This document shows, one piece after another, positions 18,254-26,373 of a DNA stretch of 64,000 nucleotides. How positions within the stretch are numbered: the first letter of the stretch is position 1; every line of letters starts with the position of its first letter. Source of the DNA: Bacteroides intestinalis DSM 17393 (GTDB lineage Bacteria > Bacteroidota > Bacteroidia > Bacteroidales > Bacteroidaceae); the NCBI RefSeq assembly GCF_000172175.1, contig NZ_ABJL02000007.1:496001-560000 (forward strand), given 5' to 3'. A model generated the notes under the pieces. It was not told the origin of the DNA. It saw only the letters and a program-made list of their open reading frames with translations, and did no database searches. The translations under genes and the position numbers were made by a program.

Positions 18254-20056
18254 ATGCTGAAGAGAGAAAAATTAACCGGTAAATCAAAGTTCATTTGGGT
18301 AATATTGGGCTTCTTACTTATGCTGCCGTTGGCTGGTAGCTGTAGTAAAGAGGATAGTAAAGAGAATGTTGTGATTCCGGACATTGCACTGAACAAGAGT
18401 GAGTTAACATTAGAGAAAGGCAAAACTGAAAGGTTGATAGCTTCTTTTACTCCGGCTGAGACACCTGATAAAGGACATGTGTGGAACAGTAGCATCCCCA
18501 GTGTTGCAACGGTGGATGAGACTGGAATGGTAACAGCGGTAATACCCGGGGAGGCTGTTATTACCGTAACGGCACTTACCGGCAAGAAAACAGCGACTTG
18601 TAAAGTAACGGTAGTGGACAAGGTTGTCAGGGTGACGGGAGTGTCGATTAAACCTACAGAGTCTACTATGGTGGTGGGGGATGACTTGATACTTGAAGCT
18701 GTTGTGACACCGGAGAATGCGACAAACAAAGCTGTAACATGGAGTTCGGGAGATAGTAAAATAGCATCGGTGGATGCTACCGGTAAGGTGACCGCTATAG
18801 CCGAGGGAAAAGTTACTATTGAAGCGACTACGAATGATGGTGATAAAACGGCCTCCTGTCAGATTACAATCGTTAATAGAGGAGTGGAAATTTCTAAACC
18901 GGAAGTGTCGGATATAACTTCTGTTTCGGCTCTTGTGGAGGGAGCAATCAAGGCTTCGGGCGTTAAAGTTACGGAAGCCGGTATTTGTTACTCTACTTCC
19001 CAATCTCCCACTGTCAATGACAAGAAGGTTGTTTTGTCCGGCGAGGATATTTCTTACACCTTAACCAAGCTGGAAGCAAATACTACTTATTATGTCCGCA
19101 TATATGCTGTTGTGGATGGTGCGGCTAAGTATGGCGACCAGGCTATGTTTACTACGGCAGTGACCGTGGAAATTTCAGTACCTCAAATTTCTTCTATTTC
19201 TTCATCTTCGGCACAGATCTCAGGAACAATTACGACGTATGGTTTGCAAATGGATGAGGTTGGTATTTGTTATTCCACTTCATCAATGCCGACGGTTGAT
19301 GCCACTAAAGTTGCTCTTTCGGGGAATGAGATCGTATACACACTGAATGAACTGACTCCCGAAACAGCTTATTATGTCCGTATATATGCTAAATTGGACG
19401 GGGAATATTATTATGGAGATCAAGGGATGTTCACCACATCAGGGATTATTAAAACACATTTTGAACCTACAGATATATATGAAGATAAGGCGGTACTTAC
19501 ATCTGTTGCTCCAAGTGGGGTAAAGAAAGTGGATATATGTTACGGAACGTCACCTAACCCTAAGATTACGGATAATGTTACTACGGCAAGTGTAGGTAGT
19601 GATGGAAAGTTGAGATTATCTCTAACAGGGTTGAGTAAGGGTACTACTTATTATCTAAGGGCTTACAGCCGCGTAGGTTCGAAGATTGAATATTATGATG
19701 ATGAAGTGTCTGTACAGACTGTTGGAGGAGAGAATTTTTATGTCAAAGTGAATATAACACATCTTGATGGTTACCTGAATCTTTGGGTAGTATGTGCTAT
19801 AAATGTAGGTGAAACATACTTGGTGGAGGCAGATGGAGATAAAAGTGCTGTTTTTAAAAAGGATGTTGATTATGTGAAATCACTTTATATCAAAAATGGG
19901 ACTTCTACTTTTAACTATCGGCAGGAACCTAATAGTATAAGCAGTGGTCTCTATTTTATGTCTCAGGTTAATCTTGTGTTTACGAATATAGACAGTGGTG
20001 TACGCTATTATTATACGATTCCGTATAGAGTGGTACACATCTCTGATTATGTATAG
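18254..20056 (+). CDS. Surface lipoprotein with two BIG2 and about three FN3-like domains
   Basis: This 600-aa lipoprotein has lipobox LAGSC with C30. It contains two bacterial Ig-like (BIG2) domains (about 42-122 and 127-208, with ITVTA and the VTWSSGDSKIASVDATGKVTA-type core). Three FN3-like repeats follow (about 213-300, 306-396, 400-490), each with the pattern GICYSTS ... TYYVRIYA. The C-terminal region of about 105 residues has no recognised motif. It is the first gene after the structured leader and 36 nt ahead of the Cys-rich peptide, suggesting it is part of the cassette, perhaps as a surface scaffold or receptor for the peptide. That role is inference. Confidence 0.75.
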   Translation: MLKREKLTGKSKFIWVILGFLLMLPLAGSCSKEDSKENVVIPDIALNKSELTLEKGKTERLIASFTPAETPDKGHVWNSSIPSVATVDETGMVTAVIPGEAVITVTALTGKKTATCKVTVVDKVVRVTGVSIKPTESTMVVGDDLILEAVVTPENATNKAVTWSSGDSKIASVDATGKVTAIAEGKVTIEATTNDGDKTASCQITIVNRGVEISKPEVSDITSVSALVEGAIKASGVKVTEAGICYSTSQSPTVNDKKVVLSGEDISYTLTKLEANTTYYVRIYAVVDGAAKYGDQAMFTTAVTVEISVPQISSISSSSAQISGTITTYGLQMDEVGICYSTSSMPTVDATKVALSGNEIVYTLNELTPETAYYVRIYAKLDGEYYYGDQGMFTTSGIIKTHFEPTDIYEDKAVLTSVAPSGVKKVDICYGTSPNPKITDNVTTASVGSDGKLRLSLTGLSKGTTYYLRAYSRVGSKIEYYDDEVSVQTVGGENFYVKVNITHLDGYLNLWVVCAINVGETYLVEADGDKSAVFKKDVDYVKSLYIKNGTSTFNYRQEPNSISSGLYFMSQVNLVFTNIDSGVRYYYTIPYRVVHISDYV

Positions 20057-20092
20057 TTTTTGTTATTGTAAATTGTAATAAGTTAGATTAAT

Positions 20093-20596
20093 ATGGATAT
20101 ATCACGTAGAGACTTTTTTAAAGTAGCTATCAGGAAAACAATTCCATTCTTAGGATTAATAGTTTTTGCACCAGTATTGTTGGAGGCTTGTAGTAAAGAT
20201 GATGATCCTCAAGGTTGCAATAATAGTTGTATGGGAACTGCGCAAAGTGGTTGTGGCTCAACCTGTAGTAATAGTTGTGTTGGAACATCGGAAGGTGGTT
20301 GTGGGGATAGTTGTAAAAGTGGCTGTAAAGAAGGCTGTTCTAGTGGCTGTGATAATACAGCCAAATCGTCCTGTTCTGATTGCAGTACTTCTTGTAGCAA
20401 TGGTTGTAAGGATTCTGCTAAGTCATCCGGTTGCTCGGGCTGTGGTAATAGTTGTAATCTGGCTTGCGCACAAACCTGTACGACAACTTGCCGTGGTGCA
20501 TGTGTTTCAACCTGTTTGGGACAGTGCAAGGGTACTTGTATGTTTGGATGTCAAACGGGATGCCGGGGTGGGTGCCGGAGTTACAATCGATACTAA
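20093..20596 (+). CDS. CXXX-repeat Cys-rich peptide precursor with Tat-like lipoprotein signal
   Basis: This 167-aa protein begins MDISRRDFFK, a twin-arginine-like motif. A hydrophobic stretch then ends in the lipobox LLEAC with C33. The rest is low complexity (G, S, T, N, K) with 27 cysteines from C42 to C161, mostly four residues apart. The run C117, C121 ... C161 is twelve cysteines at an exact four-residue period. Directly downstream are a radical SAM/SPASM enzyme and two small partners, so it is almost certainly the substrate of peptide maturation. Related CXXX-repeat peptides were catalogued in Bacteroidota; the modification (thioether or other) is not known to me. A metallothionein is less likely given the signal and the neighbours. 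Confidence 0.85.
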   Translation: MDISRRDFFKVAIRKTIPFLGLIVFAPVLLEACSKDDDPQGCNNSCMGTAQSGCGSTCSNSCVGTSEGGCGDSCKSGCKEGCSSGCDNTAKSSCSDCSTSCSNGCKDSAKSSGCSGCGNSCNLACAQTCTTTCRGACVSTCLGQCKGTCMFGCQTGCRGGCRSYNRY

Positions 20597-20627
20597 TGTT
20601 GAAGTATGTATTCGTTATCTTTTAAAA

Positions 20628-21800
20628 ATGAAAGGAATCAAGAAGAAAGAAGTAGATTGGAAGTCCGGAATGGCAAAGAATATCACTTTTATTGTCACGA
20701 AAGACTGCCAACTCGCTTGTAAATATTGCTACCTCGTAGGTAAAAACTCGAAAGAGCGGATGCCTTGGGAGGTAGCCAAACAAGCTATTGACTATGTATT
20801 AGAACGTGAAGAGGATTTTCCCGAAGAGTCTGTGGTATGGGATTTCATAGGCGGAGAGCCTTTTCTGGAAATAGACCTGATAGATAAGATTTGTGATTAT
20901 ATCAAGGTTGAACAATTCCAAAGAGATCATCATTGGTTTGGCGCTTATCGCTTCAGCTTTTCTACAAATGGCATCAATTACCATGAAGAAAAGGTACAGC
21001 AATTTATCTTAAAAAATAAGGAACATCTCAGTATTGGCATTACAATTGATGGTACGGAGATGAAGCACGACCTGAACCGTGTGTATAAAGCAAGCGGACG
21101 GGGATCTTATAAAGATGTAGTGCGTAACATTCCTTTATGGTTGTCGCAGTTTCCTGATGCAAGTACGAAAGTGACCATCAGTAGTGCCGATATTCCTTAT
21201 ATCAAGGAAAGTGTTCTTCATCTTTATGCTTTGGGCATTCATGAAGTGAACATTAACTGTGTGTTTGAAGATGTATGGAAAGCAGGAGATGACAGGCTGT
21301 TTGAAGAACAACTGCTGATGCTGGCGGATGCTATCATTGATAATGGTTATTATCGGGACTATTCTTGTTCTTTTTTTGGTGAGCATTTAGGGAAACCGTT
21401 GGATTGTAAGTTGCAGAATCAGAATTGGTGCGGTGCGGGCATGATGCTGGCTGTAGATGCAATGGGAAATTTTTACCCATGTACCCGTTTTGCGCAATAC
21501 TCCCTTCGTAATAAGAAAGCTTGGATTATTGGTAATATTCATGATGGCATTGATAAGAACAAGTTGCGGCCTTTCTTGACATTGGACCGTTGTACGCAAA
21601 GTACACAAGAGTGCATAGATTGTGAAGTGGCAAGTGGATGCGCATGGTGTCAGGGAGAAAACTACGATGCTGCCGATACTTCTACCATTTACCAGCGTTC
21701 TACAGCTATCTGTAAAATGCACAAGGCACGGGTAAGGGCTAATAATTATTACTGGAACAGGCTTTTACGTAAAATGGAATCGGAGGGCGAACCATGCTGA
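20628..21800 (+). CDS. Radical SAM/SPASM peptide maturase, CXXX-repeat target type
   Basis: ATG 20628 gives a 390-aa enzyme; a much longer frame upstream is only the shadow of the Cys-rich gene. The SAM cluster motif is CQLACKYC (C27, C31, C34), followed by GGEPF and FSTNG typical of radical SAM folds. The C-terminal SPASM region carries NWCGAG, GNFYPCTR, CIDC and CAWC plus a final IC, enough ligands for two auxiliary Fe-S clusters. Such enzymes form thioether or carbon-carbon links in ribosomal peptides. It lies 31 nt after the Cys-rich gene and overlaps the next gene by 7 nt, indicating coupled translation. From memory it fits the family named radical SAM peptide maturase, CXXX-repeat target. 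Confidence 0.9.
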   Translation: MKGIKKKEVDWKSGMAKNITFIVTKDCQLACKYCYLVGKNSKERMPWEVAKQAIDYVLEREEDFPEESVVWDFIGGEPFLEIDLIDKICDYIKVEQFQRDHHWFGAYRFSFSTNGINYHEEKVQQFILKNKEHLSIGITIDGTEMKHDLNRVYKASGRGSYKDVVRNIPLWLSQFPDASTKVTISSADIPYIKESVLHLYALGIHEVNINCVFEDVWKAGDDRLFEEQLLMLADAIIDNGYYRDYSCSFFGEHLGKPLDCKLQNQNWCGAGMMLAVDAMGNFYPCTRFAQYSLRNKKAWIIGNIHDGIDKNKLRPFLTLDRCTQSTQECIDCEVASGCAWCQGENYDAADTSTIYQRSTAICKMHKARVRANNYYWNRLLRKMESEGEPC

Positions 21801-22735
21801 AATATTTAATTGTTTTATTGGATGACACCAGTACGCCCTATTGCCATTATGAGAATCCGAAGACGGAATATAAGCTAATCAGTTTGCAGGATTTGCGGGC
21901 CGCTATTCTTCTGGCAATGAAAGAGAATCTGATGGTTCAGTTTGTTTATCCTGATTACAAATTACCCCAGAAATATGAGGAAATCATAGAAACGACGGAG
22001 CATTGTAAAATTATGCCTGTTGCCTGTTGCGCTGGAGCGGACATTATCATTGGGGATTATTGGGAGAATCCGGAAGGTCGAAAGATGGACAGGGATAAGA
22101 TCTACGTACTGAGAACGAAGAAAGAGGATTTTTTCAGTCATTATGAGAAAGTGGGAGAGATGTTGATTCATGTCGCTCGCCTGAATATAATACTGACTGA
22201 TGTGGATACTTTTACAGAGGCTGACTTTGATAAGTATAAGTCTGTGTTGGCTGAACTGGCTTTTCAGTTAAAAGATTTTTATAATGAGGAGACAATCCCC
22301 CAATTCAACCTGCTGACTGACCGTATGTTGCTTGATAGTATGAATAACTGTAATGCCGGATGGGAGAATATAACGCTTGCTCCGGATGGGAAATTTTATG
22401 TTTGTCCTGCTTTCTACCTGTCAAGTGATGGCTATTCCATTGGTGATTTGGAAAATGGGCTTGATATCAGGAATTCTCAGTTATATCGTATGAGCCATGC
22501 ACCGTTATGCAGGCATTGTGATGCATACCAATGCAAGCGTTGTATTTGGCTGAATAGAAAAATGACTTTGGAAGTAAACACCCCTTCACATGAGCAATGC
22601 GTGACTGCCCATCTGGAACGTAATGCTTCGCGTGATTTGTTGCAGGAGATACGTAAATCGGGGCGTTTTTTACAAGGCAGGGAAATAATGGAAATAGATT
22701 ATTTGGATCCGTTTGATGTGAGAAAGAAATATTAA
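21794..22735 (+). CDS. CXXX-repeat peptide maturase partner with SPASM-like cysteines only
   Basis: This 313-aa protein starts inside the end of the radical SAM gene (ATGCTGA overlap). Its N-terminal two thirds contain no C-x3-C-x2-C motif, so it should not cleave SAM itself. The last third has a SPASM-like pattern: NNCNAGWENI, GKFYVCPAFY, CRHCDAYQCKRC and a final EQC. This is like a degenerate radical SAM partner that holds Fe-S clusters or binds the substrate. From memory it corresponds to the family called CXXX repeat peptide maturase. Role inferred: heterodimer partner or second modifying subunit for the Cys-rich peptide. Confidence 0.82.
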   Translation: MLKYLIVLLDDTSTPYCHYENPKTEYKLISLQDLRAAILLAMKENLMVQFVYPDYKLPQKYEEIIETTEHCKIMPVACCAGADIIIGDYWENPEGRKMDRDKIYVLRTKKEDFFSHYEKVGEMLIHVARLNIILTDVDTFTEADFDKYKSVLAELAFQLKDFYNEETIPQFNLLTDRMLLDSMNNCNAGWENITLAPDGKFYVCPAFYLSSDGYSIGDLENGLDIRNSQLYRMSHAPLCRHCDAYQCKRCIWLNRKMTLEVNTPSHEQCVTAHLERNASRDLLQEIRKSGRFLQGREIMEIDYLDPFDVRKKY

Positions 22736-22748
22736 AGTGTAATGAGAT

Positions 22749-23030
22749 ATGATTATGAAAAAATTGATAGGAGCAGTGACAGAAGAAGAGAAGCTTGAGA
22801 TTCAGGTTCTCTTTGAACGCCGGAATGGGTTGAATGAGTTGGCCAGAATCGTAACAGGTAGTAATGAAATGTTATATGAAAAACTGGTGAAAGATTTGGG
22901 AGAGACGGGAAGGAAATTTCAGGATTGGTGGGATCGTATGTCAGATCAATATCAATGGGAACAGTGTGAGAAAGGTAATTGGGAGATTAATTTTAGCACG
23001 AATGAGATTTATTTGGTTTACGAAGAATGA
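22749..23030 (+). CDS. Small CXXX-repeat peptide modification system protein
   Basis: This 93-aa acidic protein (or 91 aa from the second ATG at 22755) starts 14 nt after the maturase partner. It is helical, with VTEEEKLEIQVLFERRNGLNELARIV near the N terminus and WWDRMSDQYQWE before the end. There is no signal peptide, membrane segment or cysteine motif apart from one Cys. Its size and position fit the small accessory family described for CXXX-repeat systems. It may be a leader-binding or chaperone-like element, which is inference. It is the last gene of the cassette. Confidence 0.75.
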   Translation: MIMKKLIGAVTEEEKLEIQVLFERRNGLNELARIVTGSNEMLYEKLVKDLGETGRKFQDWWDRMSDQYQWEQCEKGNWEINFSTNEIYLVYEE

Positions 23031-23097
23031 TTGGTTTGAGTAAATATAGAAATCTCAAAATAAATTAGTTATTTTGCAGAAAACAAAAAGTTGCGGT

Positions 23098-23139
23098 ATG
23101 AAGTCACTGTGCATCAAGAACTACAAGAATTTTAAGTAA
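23098..23139 (+). pseudogene. 13-codon remnant of an AAA-type ATPase start
   Basis: ATG 23098 reads MKSLCIKNYKNFK and stops at TAA. This matches the first strand of OLD/RecF-like AAA ATPases (LxIKNYKNFKxLE) and nothing else follows, so it looks like a gene start left after a deletion. A leader peptide is an alternative, since a hairpin follows directly. Confidence 0.4.
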
Positions 23140-23161
23140 AAAAATAAGCCTCATTGGGGAT

Positions 23162-23203
23162 AAAGACTGCATGGGAAAGTATTCTTTGTGCAGTCTTTTT
23201 TCA
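23162..23203 (+). terminator. Rho-independent terminator after the CXXX cassette
   Basis: AAAGACTGCA (23162-23171) pairs perfectly with TGCAGTCTTT (23189-23198), with a 17-nt loop, and the T run continues to about 23201. It closes the cassette 132 nt after the last stop codon. Confidence 0.8.
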
Positions 23204-23336
23204 TGATTTGTGATTGCATGTGAGCCTCAGAGGTAGGGTTCCTTTTCTGCATAAGCAAGCGGAGAATGACGGAATGATGAAGTGAGAAAAGAAATTAAGT
23301 GAAAAAATAGATAGGGTTCATCAGTTTGTACTATCT

Positions 23337-23715
23337 TTGCTCAATAGAACCAAAATATGTATTGATGATATTCGTAAATCATCCCGTGTGCGTCAGCATG
23401 TCAAGCAGATGGATGATGCAGAGTTGGCAGAGAACTATCCTAAAGAGCTGCTTCTTGATATAGAACAGAAGGCTGTTGAGTTGACTTATTCGTATGAGTT
23501 TCCGAATGGTTTGTTTCGTAAACAAATACGGCAATGTGCTGAGAACTCTAATCATGGAAGACTTGAGAGCACATCCTAAAAGTAAGATTTAGGAGATTGC
23601 GGGTCGGTTACCGGAAGTCGATTTACAGGAGTTGAGGAAGATGGTTTATTCGATGGTGGATGTGGAATTGATAACAGAAGGGGTTCGTACTGATAGACGT
23701 TATGTACTGAAATAA
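23337..23715 (+). pseudogene. Broken gene with C-terminal winged-helix-like segment
   Basis: Frame 1 runs 23337-23579 without a usable ATG and encodes KICIDDIRKSSRVRQHVK and ELLLDIEQKAVELTYSY. The sense then jumps to another frame at about 23554 (MEDLRAHPKSKI), meets an in-frame TAG at 23590, and continues as EIAGRLPEVDLQELRKM and RTDRRYVLK to TAA at 23713-23715. The tail looks like a small winged-helix domain. One frameshift, one nonsense codon and no start indicate a decayed gene. Identity unknown. A TATCTTTG box at 23332-23339 may be its old promoter. The gap 23716-23835 is A-rich and empty. Confidence 0.6.
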
Positions 23716-23835
23716 GTGGTAAAAAGAAAAAAATAAAAAAGAAATAGAAAAAGAAAAGGTTTAAGTGGCTGATTGTCAGCTTTGATTTTGTTTTCTATTC
23801 TTTTTATAAAAGATAAGAAAAGAAGTAAATATAGA

Positions 23836-24867
23836 ATGGAACGAGAAGATTTTGATATACGCGATAATCAGTTGACCAGTAGGGAGCGCGATTTCGAAAA
23901 CGCACTTCGTCCGTTATCCTTTGAAGACTTCAGCGGACAGGATAAGGTGGTGGATAATCTGCGTATCTTCGTTAAAGCGGCTCGTCTGCGTGGCGAAGCA
24001 CTGGATCATGTTTTGTTGCATGGACCTCCGGGATTGGGTAAAACGACACTTTCCAATATTATTGCGAATGAGCTGGGAGTGGGCTTTAAGGTAACTTCCG
24101 GTCCGGTGCTTGATAAGCCGGGCGATTTGGCGGGGGTGCTTACCAGTCTGGAACCGAATGATGTGCTGTTTATCGATGAAATTCATCGTCTTTCTCCGGT
24201 GGTGGAGGAGTATCTGTACTCCGCAATGGAGGATTACCGCATTGATATTATGATAGATAAAGGCCCGTCTGCACGGAGTATTCAGATTGATCTGAGCCCG
24301 TTTACGCTGGTGGGAGCTACTACCCGTAGCGGTTTGCTGACTGCGCCTTTGCGTGCCCGCTTTGGTATTAATCTGCATTTGGAATATTACGATGATGATG
24401 TGCTGAGCGGTATCATCCGCCGTTCGGCAGGAATCCTGAATGTTCCTTGTTCTACAAGGGCTGCGTCAGAGATTGCTTCCCGTAGCCGTGGAACGCCGCG
24501 TATTGCAAATGCGTTGTTGCGTCGTGTACGGGATTTTGCACAGGTGAAAGGTTCGGGGAGCATTGATACGGAGATTGCCAACTTCGCTTTGGAAGCACTG
24601 AACATTGATAAATACGGTCTCGATGAAATCGACAATAAGATACTCTGTACCATTATCGATAAGTTCAAGGGCGGTCCGGTAGGGCTTACTACTATTGCTA
24701 CGGCTTTGGGCGAGGATGCCGGAACCGTAGAAGAGGTGTACGAACCGTTCCTGATAAAAGAAGGCTTCCTGAAGCGTACTCCGCGCGGACGTGAAGTAAC
24801 TGAATTGGCTTATAAACATTTAGGACGTAGTCTTTACGATAGTCAGCGTACGTTATTTAATGAATAA
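23836..24867 (+). CDS. ruvB: Holliday junction branch-migration helicase RuvB
   Basis: ATG 23836 gives the usual 343-aa RuvB; the longer frame upstream adds a non-conserved extension. Walker A is GPPGLGKTT (63-71), Walker B is FIDEIHRL, sensor 1 is VGATTRSG, and the small lid domain holds SRGTPRIANALLRRVRDFA. The C-terminal winged helix ends with GFLKRTPRGREVT. RuvB hexamers drive branch migration with RuvA in homologous recombination. The flippase gene follows after 9 nt; this pairing is, as I recall, common in Bacteroides. Confidence 0.98.
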   Translation: MEREDFDIRDNQLTSRERDFENALRPLSFEDFSGQDKVVDNLRIFVKAARLRGEALDHVLLHGPPGLGKTTLSNIIANELGVGFKVTSGPVLDKPGDLAGVLTSLEPNDVLFIDEIHRLSPVVEEYLYSAMEDYRIDIMIDKGPSARSIQIDLSPFTLVGATTRSGLLTAPLRARFGINLHLEYYDDDVLSGIIRRSAGILNVPCSTRAASEIASRSRGTPRIANALLRRVRDFAQVKGSGSIDTEIANFALEALNIDKYGLDEIDNKILCTIIDKFKGGPVGLTTIATALGEDAGTVEEVYEPFLIKEGFLKRTPRGREVTELAYKHLGRSLYDSQRTLFNE

Positions 24868-24876
24868 CGAATAAAA

Positions 24877-26322
24877 ATGAGTGGATTAAAAAGTTTAGCA
24901 AAAGAGACAGCTATTTACGGGGTAAGTAGTATTGTAGGACGTTTCCTCAATTATCTGCTGGTACCTGTATATACGATAGCTTTGCCTGCATCATCGGGTG
25001 GTTATGGTGTGGTTACGAATATATATGCCTGGGTGGCATTGATGCTGGTATTACTGACGTGCGGCATGGAAACGGGATTCTTCCGTTTTGCCAATAAAGG
25101 GCAAGATGATCCGATGCGGGTATATTCCACCACCTTGTTGAGCGTAAGTATCGGCTCAGTGGTATTCGTTGTTTTGGGATTGTTGTTTTTAGAACCTATT
25201 GCCGGATGGTTAGAATACGGAGAGCACCCTTGGTATATAGGTATGATGATGATTGTGGTGGCAATGGATGCTATTCAAAGTATTCCGTTCGCTTATCTGC
25301 GTTATAAGAAACGTCCCATTAAGTTTGCTGCATTGAAGTTGCTGTTTATCTTTCTCAATATTGCTCTCAATCTTTTCTATTACGTTGTTCTGAAAGGAAA
25401 TGATGTAGGTTATGCTTTCCTTTTCAATCTGGTATGTACCTCTGTTGTCATGTTGTGCATGATACCGGAACTGAGAGGATTTACCTATGTGCTGGATAGA
25501 GAGTTATTGAAACGGATGCTTCGTTACTCCCTGCCATTGGTGATATTGGGTGTGGCAGGTATCTTGAATCAGGTGGCTGATAAGATTATTTTTCCTTTCG
25601 TTTATCCCGATGAGGCTGAGGCTACCGTACAACTCGGTATCTACGGAGCTGCCAGTAAGATTGCCATGATTATGGCTATGTTTACCCAGGCATTCCGCTT
25701 TGCTTATGAACCTTTTGTATTTGGTAAGAGCAAGGAGAAAGATAGCCGTGAAATGTATGCTCAGGCTATGAAGTTCTTTATCATCTTTACTTTACTCGCC
25801 TTCCTGGCAGTGATGTTTTATCTGGACATTCTGCGCCATATCATCGGGCGTGATTATTGGGACGGATTACGGGTAGTACCCATCGTTATGGCAGCGGAAA
25901 TCTTTATGGGCATTTATTTCAACCTGTCTTTCTGGTACAAGCTGATTGATGAAACCCGTTGGGGGGCTTATTTTTCATTGACGGGCTGCACCATCCTGAT
26001 ATTGATGAATATATTTCTGATCCCGAAGTATGGTTATATTGCTTGTGCCTGGGCTGGATTTACAGGATATGGCGTTGCTATGTTGCTTTCTTACTTTGTG
26101 GGTCAGAAGAAATATCCGATACAGTATGATTTGAAGGCAATCGGTATGTATGTGCTTCTTGCTGCTGTGCTTTATCTTGCTGCCGAATATGTGCCGATAG
26201 ACAATATCTACCTGCGTATGGCATACCGTACAGTTCTGCTGATACTGTTTATCGCCTACGTTGTGAAGCGTGATTTGCCGCTGAACCAAATACCAATCCT
26301 AAACCGTATCATAAGACATTAG
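24877..26322 (+). CDS. Polysaccharide flippase (MATE/Wzx-like) membrane protein
   Basis: This 481-aa protein has about 14 hydrophobic segments. It begins with the typical flippase N terminus LAKETAIYGVSSIVGRFLNYL and has a second half-repeat beginning MLRYSLPLVILGVAGILNQVADK. This fits the oligosaccharide flippase superfamily, which moves lipid-linked sugars across the inner membrane. No glycosyltransferase genes adjoin it; it is co-oriented with ruvB, 9 nt downstream. Specificity cannot be told; lipid II or O-antigen-type substrates are possible. Confidence 0.85.
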   Translation: MSGLKSLAKETAIYGVSSIVGRFLNYLLVPVYTIALPASSGGYGVVTNIYAWVALMLVLLTCGMETGFFRFANKGQDDPMRVYSTTLLSVSIGSVVFVVLGLLFLEPIAGWLEYGEHPWYIGMMMIVVAMDAIQSIPFAYLRYKKRPIKFAALKLLFIFLNIALNLFYYVVLKGNDVGYAFLFNLVCTSVVMLCMIPELRGFTYVLDRELLKRMLRYSLPLVILGVAGILNQVADKIIFPFVYPDEAEATVQLGIYGAASKIAMIMAMFTQAFRFAYEPFVFGKSKEKDSREMYAQAMKFFIIFTLLAFLAVMFYLDILRHIIGRDYWDGLRVVPIVMAAEIFMGIYFNLSFWYKLIDETRWGAYFSLTGCTILILMNIFLIPKYGYIACAWAGFTGYGVAMLLSYFVGQKKYPIQYDLKAIGMYVLLAAVLYLAAEYVPIDNIYLRMAYRTVLLILFIAYVVKRDLPLNQIPILNRIIRH

Positions 26323-26373
26323 AATAGTCCGCATGGCAAATTGTAAATTGTAAATCGTCAAATTGTAAATGAT

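Noticed and set aside
20093..20596. Metallothionein or keratin-like structural protein
   Set aside because: A Tat-like lipoprotein signal and directly adjacent peptide-maturation enzymes make a modified peptide precursor the better reading.
20166..20627. Long in-frame extension upstream of the radical SAM gene
   Set aside because: It is the shifted frame of the Cys-rich gene, rich in Val and Leu from the repeated TGT/GGT codons; ATG 20628 gives a normal radical SAM N terminus.
26338..26371. Three AATTGTAAAT units before the DUF389 gene as operator sites
   Set aside because: The stretch is simple AT-rich repetition between two genes with no promoter element or known binding pattern to support a regulatory role.
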